DNA of 37,436 nucleotides from Prochlorococcus sp. AG-402-G19 (GTDB lineage: Bacteria > Cyanobacteriota > Cyanobacteriia > PCC-6307 > Cyanobiaceae). Made by a program: the position numbers and the translations under genes. The notes below the pieces were generated by a model. The model was not told the origin of the DNA and did no database searches. It saw only the letters and a program-made list of their open reading frames with translations. Shown here one piece after another: positions 36,570 to 37,436 of this stretch (position 1 is the first letter of the stretch; each line of letters opens with the position of its first letter). Where the stretch lies: contig QCHU01000012.1 in assembly GCA_003279455.1 (NCBI GenBank), forward strand, positions 1 to 37,436. The letters are read 5' to 3'.

Positions 36570-36608
36570 CATGCCATGCAGGTGCTCTACCAGCTGAGCT
36601 ATGGCCCC
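36570..36608 (-). repeat. Attachment-site repeat, right copy (orphan 5' half of tRNA-Ala)
   Basis: Exact 39-base copy of the tRNA-Ala 5' half, in the same orientation as the full gene 14.3 kb to the left. It starts at the acceptor GGGGCC (36608) and stops in the anticodon arm (36570). No 3' half adjoins it, so it cannot make a tRNA. Confidence 0.88.
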
Positions 36609-36656
36609 TATTCGTTGACATGATAGTGATTGCAATCAATCTCACGCAACCTACCC

Positions 36657-36685
36657 ATTATACTTTACCACTCAAATATACCCAA
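36657..36685 (-). promoter_or_regulatory. Probable original tRNA-Ala promoter, now upstream of the orphan half
   Basis: On the minus strand TTGGGT (36685-36680), a 17-base spacer and TATAAT (36662-36657) make a good sigma-70 promoter, 48 bases before the orphan tRNA 5' half and pointing into it. In the uninterrupted genome this would have driven the tRNA gene. Confidence 0.55.
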
Positions 36686-36741
36686 ACACGCCCAGGCATA
36701 CCCAATGTGCGGTAGATTCTGGAGTAATTCTGTAGCTACAT

Positions 36742-37436
36742 GTGACCAAAAGAAAAGTAGATCAAGATAAAGAAAAAACTGAAATACAAGCTTTCACAGT
36801 TCCATATATTTCAGGAGAAATCAAAGAAAATATCACTATTACTACTAATACTCCCTCTAAACCTTCTAAACCTTCTAAACCTTCTAAAGAACAAATAATT
36901 AATCAAGCATTTGAGTTTCACTCACAAGGAAACATTTCAGAAGCAGCCAAACTTTATCAATATTTAATTAATCAAAGTCTTAATGATCATAGAGTTTTTT
37001 CGAATTATGGAGTCATTTTGAGAGATCTTGGCAATTTACAAGAAGCAGAAATCTCACTACGCAAATCAATTGAACTAAATTCTAATTTCGCGATAGTGCA
37101 TTCCAATCTAGGAGGCATATTGAGAGGTCTTGGCAAGTTAAAAGAAGCAGAAATCTCCAGTCGCAAAGCAATTGAACTCAATCCTAATTTCGCAATGGCG
37201 CATTCCAATCTTGGAGGCATATTGAGTGATCTTGGTAAATTACAAGACGCAGAATTGTCATACCGCAAAGCAATTAAACTAGATCCTGATTATGCAGAAG
37301 CTTATTTCAACCTTTCACTAATAGAACTTCGAAAAGGGAAATATCAATCTGGTCTAGAAAATTATGAATTTAGATTTAAAAATAAGAAATCTCATATAAC
37401 TCACGGTCAAACAAAACTCAAACGAATCGATAATCA
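36742..37436 (+). CDS. TPR protein, N-terminal part (runs off the window)
   Basis: Starts at GTG 36742; the in-frame codons upstream meet TAG at 36733, so no ATG is available. At least 231 residues. A basic leader leads to VPYISGEIKENITITTNTP, then a (PSK)4-type linker from three exact CCTTCTAAA repeats plus one variant (36853-36888), then about four TPRs (NYGVILRDLGNLQEAEISLRK and similar). GLENYEFRFKNKK, a segment common before a C-terminal glycosyltransferase-like domain, is the last visible part. This leader-plus-TPR type resembles a family I associate with Prochlorococcus. It lies outside the tRNA-bounded element. Confidence 0.85.
   Translation, partial: MTKRKVDQDKEKTEIQAFTVPYISGEIKENITITTNTPSKPSKPSKPSKEQIINQAFEFHSQGNISEAAKLYQYLINQSLNDHRVFSNYGVILRDLGNLQEAEISLRKSIELNSNFAIVHSNLGGILRGLGKLKEAEISSRKAIELNPNFAMAHSNLGGILSDLGKLQDAELSYRKAIKLDPDYAEAYFNLSLIELRKGKYQSGLENYEFRFKNKKSHITHGQTKLKRIDN

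Larger units (their letters stand above)
22286..36608. mobile_element. tRNA-Ala-anchored integrated element / genomic island
   Basis: About 14.3 kb bounded by the complete tRNA-Ala at its left and by a 39-bp direct repeat of the tRNA 5' half at its right. Inside each end is a 21-bp motif made of two CCCGCC cores (22382-22402 and 36485-36505, 19/21 identical, same orientation). The simplest reading is site-specific integration with crossover in the anticodon arm, the element supplying a new 5' half. Cargo is envelope-related and contains no recognisable integrase, transposase or replication gene. Prochlorococcus islands of this general kind include the tRNA-targeting elements called tycheposons. 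Membership cannot be confirmed here without the hallmark recombinase. Confidence 0.75.

Noticed and set aside
36429-36623. 64-codon plus-strand ORF across the right attachment site
   Set aside because: Its C-terminal part is antisense to the tRNA half and its middle is the CCCGCC motif; an accident of the junction.
36853-36888. CCTTCTAAA repeats considered as a regulatory iteron
   Set aside because: Nine-base in-frame units encoding a PSK linker inside a coding sequence.
37005-37268. 87-codon minus-strand ORF with internal repeats
   Set aside because: Mirror image of the TPR repeats encoded on the plus strand.

Overview
The window is strongly A+T-rich, densely packed and looks like a low-GC marine picocyanobacterium, most probably Prochlorococcus (perhaps a NATL-like low-light strain). 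The evidence is the base composition, the partial TPR protein at the right edge, whose leader and repeats resemble a TPR family I associate with Prochlorococcus, and a tRNA-anchored island. No rRNA, CRISPR array or intact recombinase gene is visible.

Left part (1-21748): a surface-polysaccharide region. It encodes an ABC flippase/exporter, a CMP-nonulosonate-type cytidylyltransferase, and a zinc-ribbon methyltransferase. A radical SAM/SPASM enzyme and a Gfo/Idh oxidoreductase follow, then an MTA/SAH nucleosidase facing an adenine phosphoribosyltransferase. Next is a small acyl-activation operon (carrier protein, SDR reductase, AMP ligase, hexapeptide acyltransferase). It faces a set resembling the PglF/PglE/PglC steps of diacetylbacillosamine-lipid synthesis. 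A TviB-like UDP-sugar dehydrogenase with a UDP-glucuronate-epimerase-type partner, a 2-oxoglutarate dioxygenase-like protein and a further methyltransferase complete it. The region is partly decayed: a family-1 glycosyltransferase relic lies directly upstream of the PglC-like gene, and a pseB-like gene has an in-frame stop and a lost C-terminus. No intact glycosyltransferase is present other than the phosphoglycosyl transferase.

Middle and right (22213-36608): an apparent integrated element. A complete tRNA-Ala(GGC) marks its left end. An exact 39-bp copy of the 5' half of the same tRNA, same orientation, marks its right end. Just inside both ends is a 21-bp two-copy CCCGCC motif (19/21 identical between ends) that looks like recombinase arm sites. 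Cargo is almost entirely envelope-directed. A tight four-gene operon (SPFH/SHOCT protein, four-helix membrane protein, zinc-ribbon membrane protein, and an Hsp70-TM-cadherin-TPR chimera) is followed by two bitopic loop proteins, a small Cys-rich secreted protein, a duplicated-motif membrane protein and two exported trypsin-like/TPR proteases. The proteases share a recent 1.13-kb duplicated head, and the second copy carries two premature stops. A small HTH-like protein lies near the right end. I see no integrase, so the element is either mobilised in trans or decayed.

Beyond the element (36609-37436) are a good promoter still pointing into the orphan tRNA half and the start of a TPR protein that runs off the window.

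The most novel-looking content is the four-gene SPFH/Hsp70 operon on this tRNA island. It resembles the Bacillus ydjGHI envelope-stress module, with a membrane-anchored Hsp70 chimera where a PspA protein might be expected.
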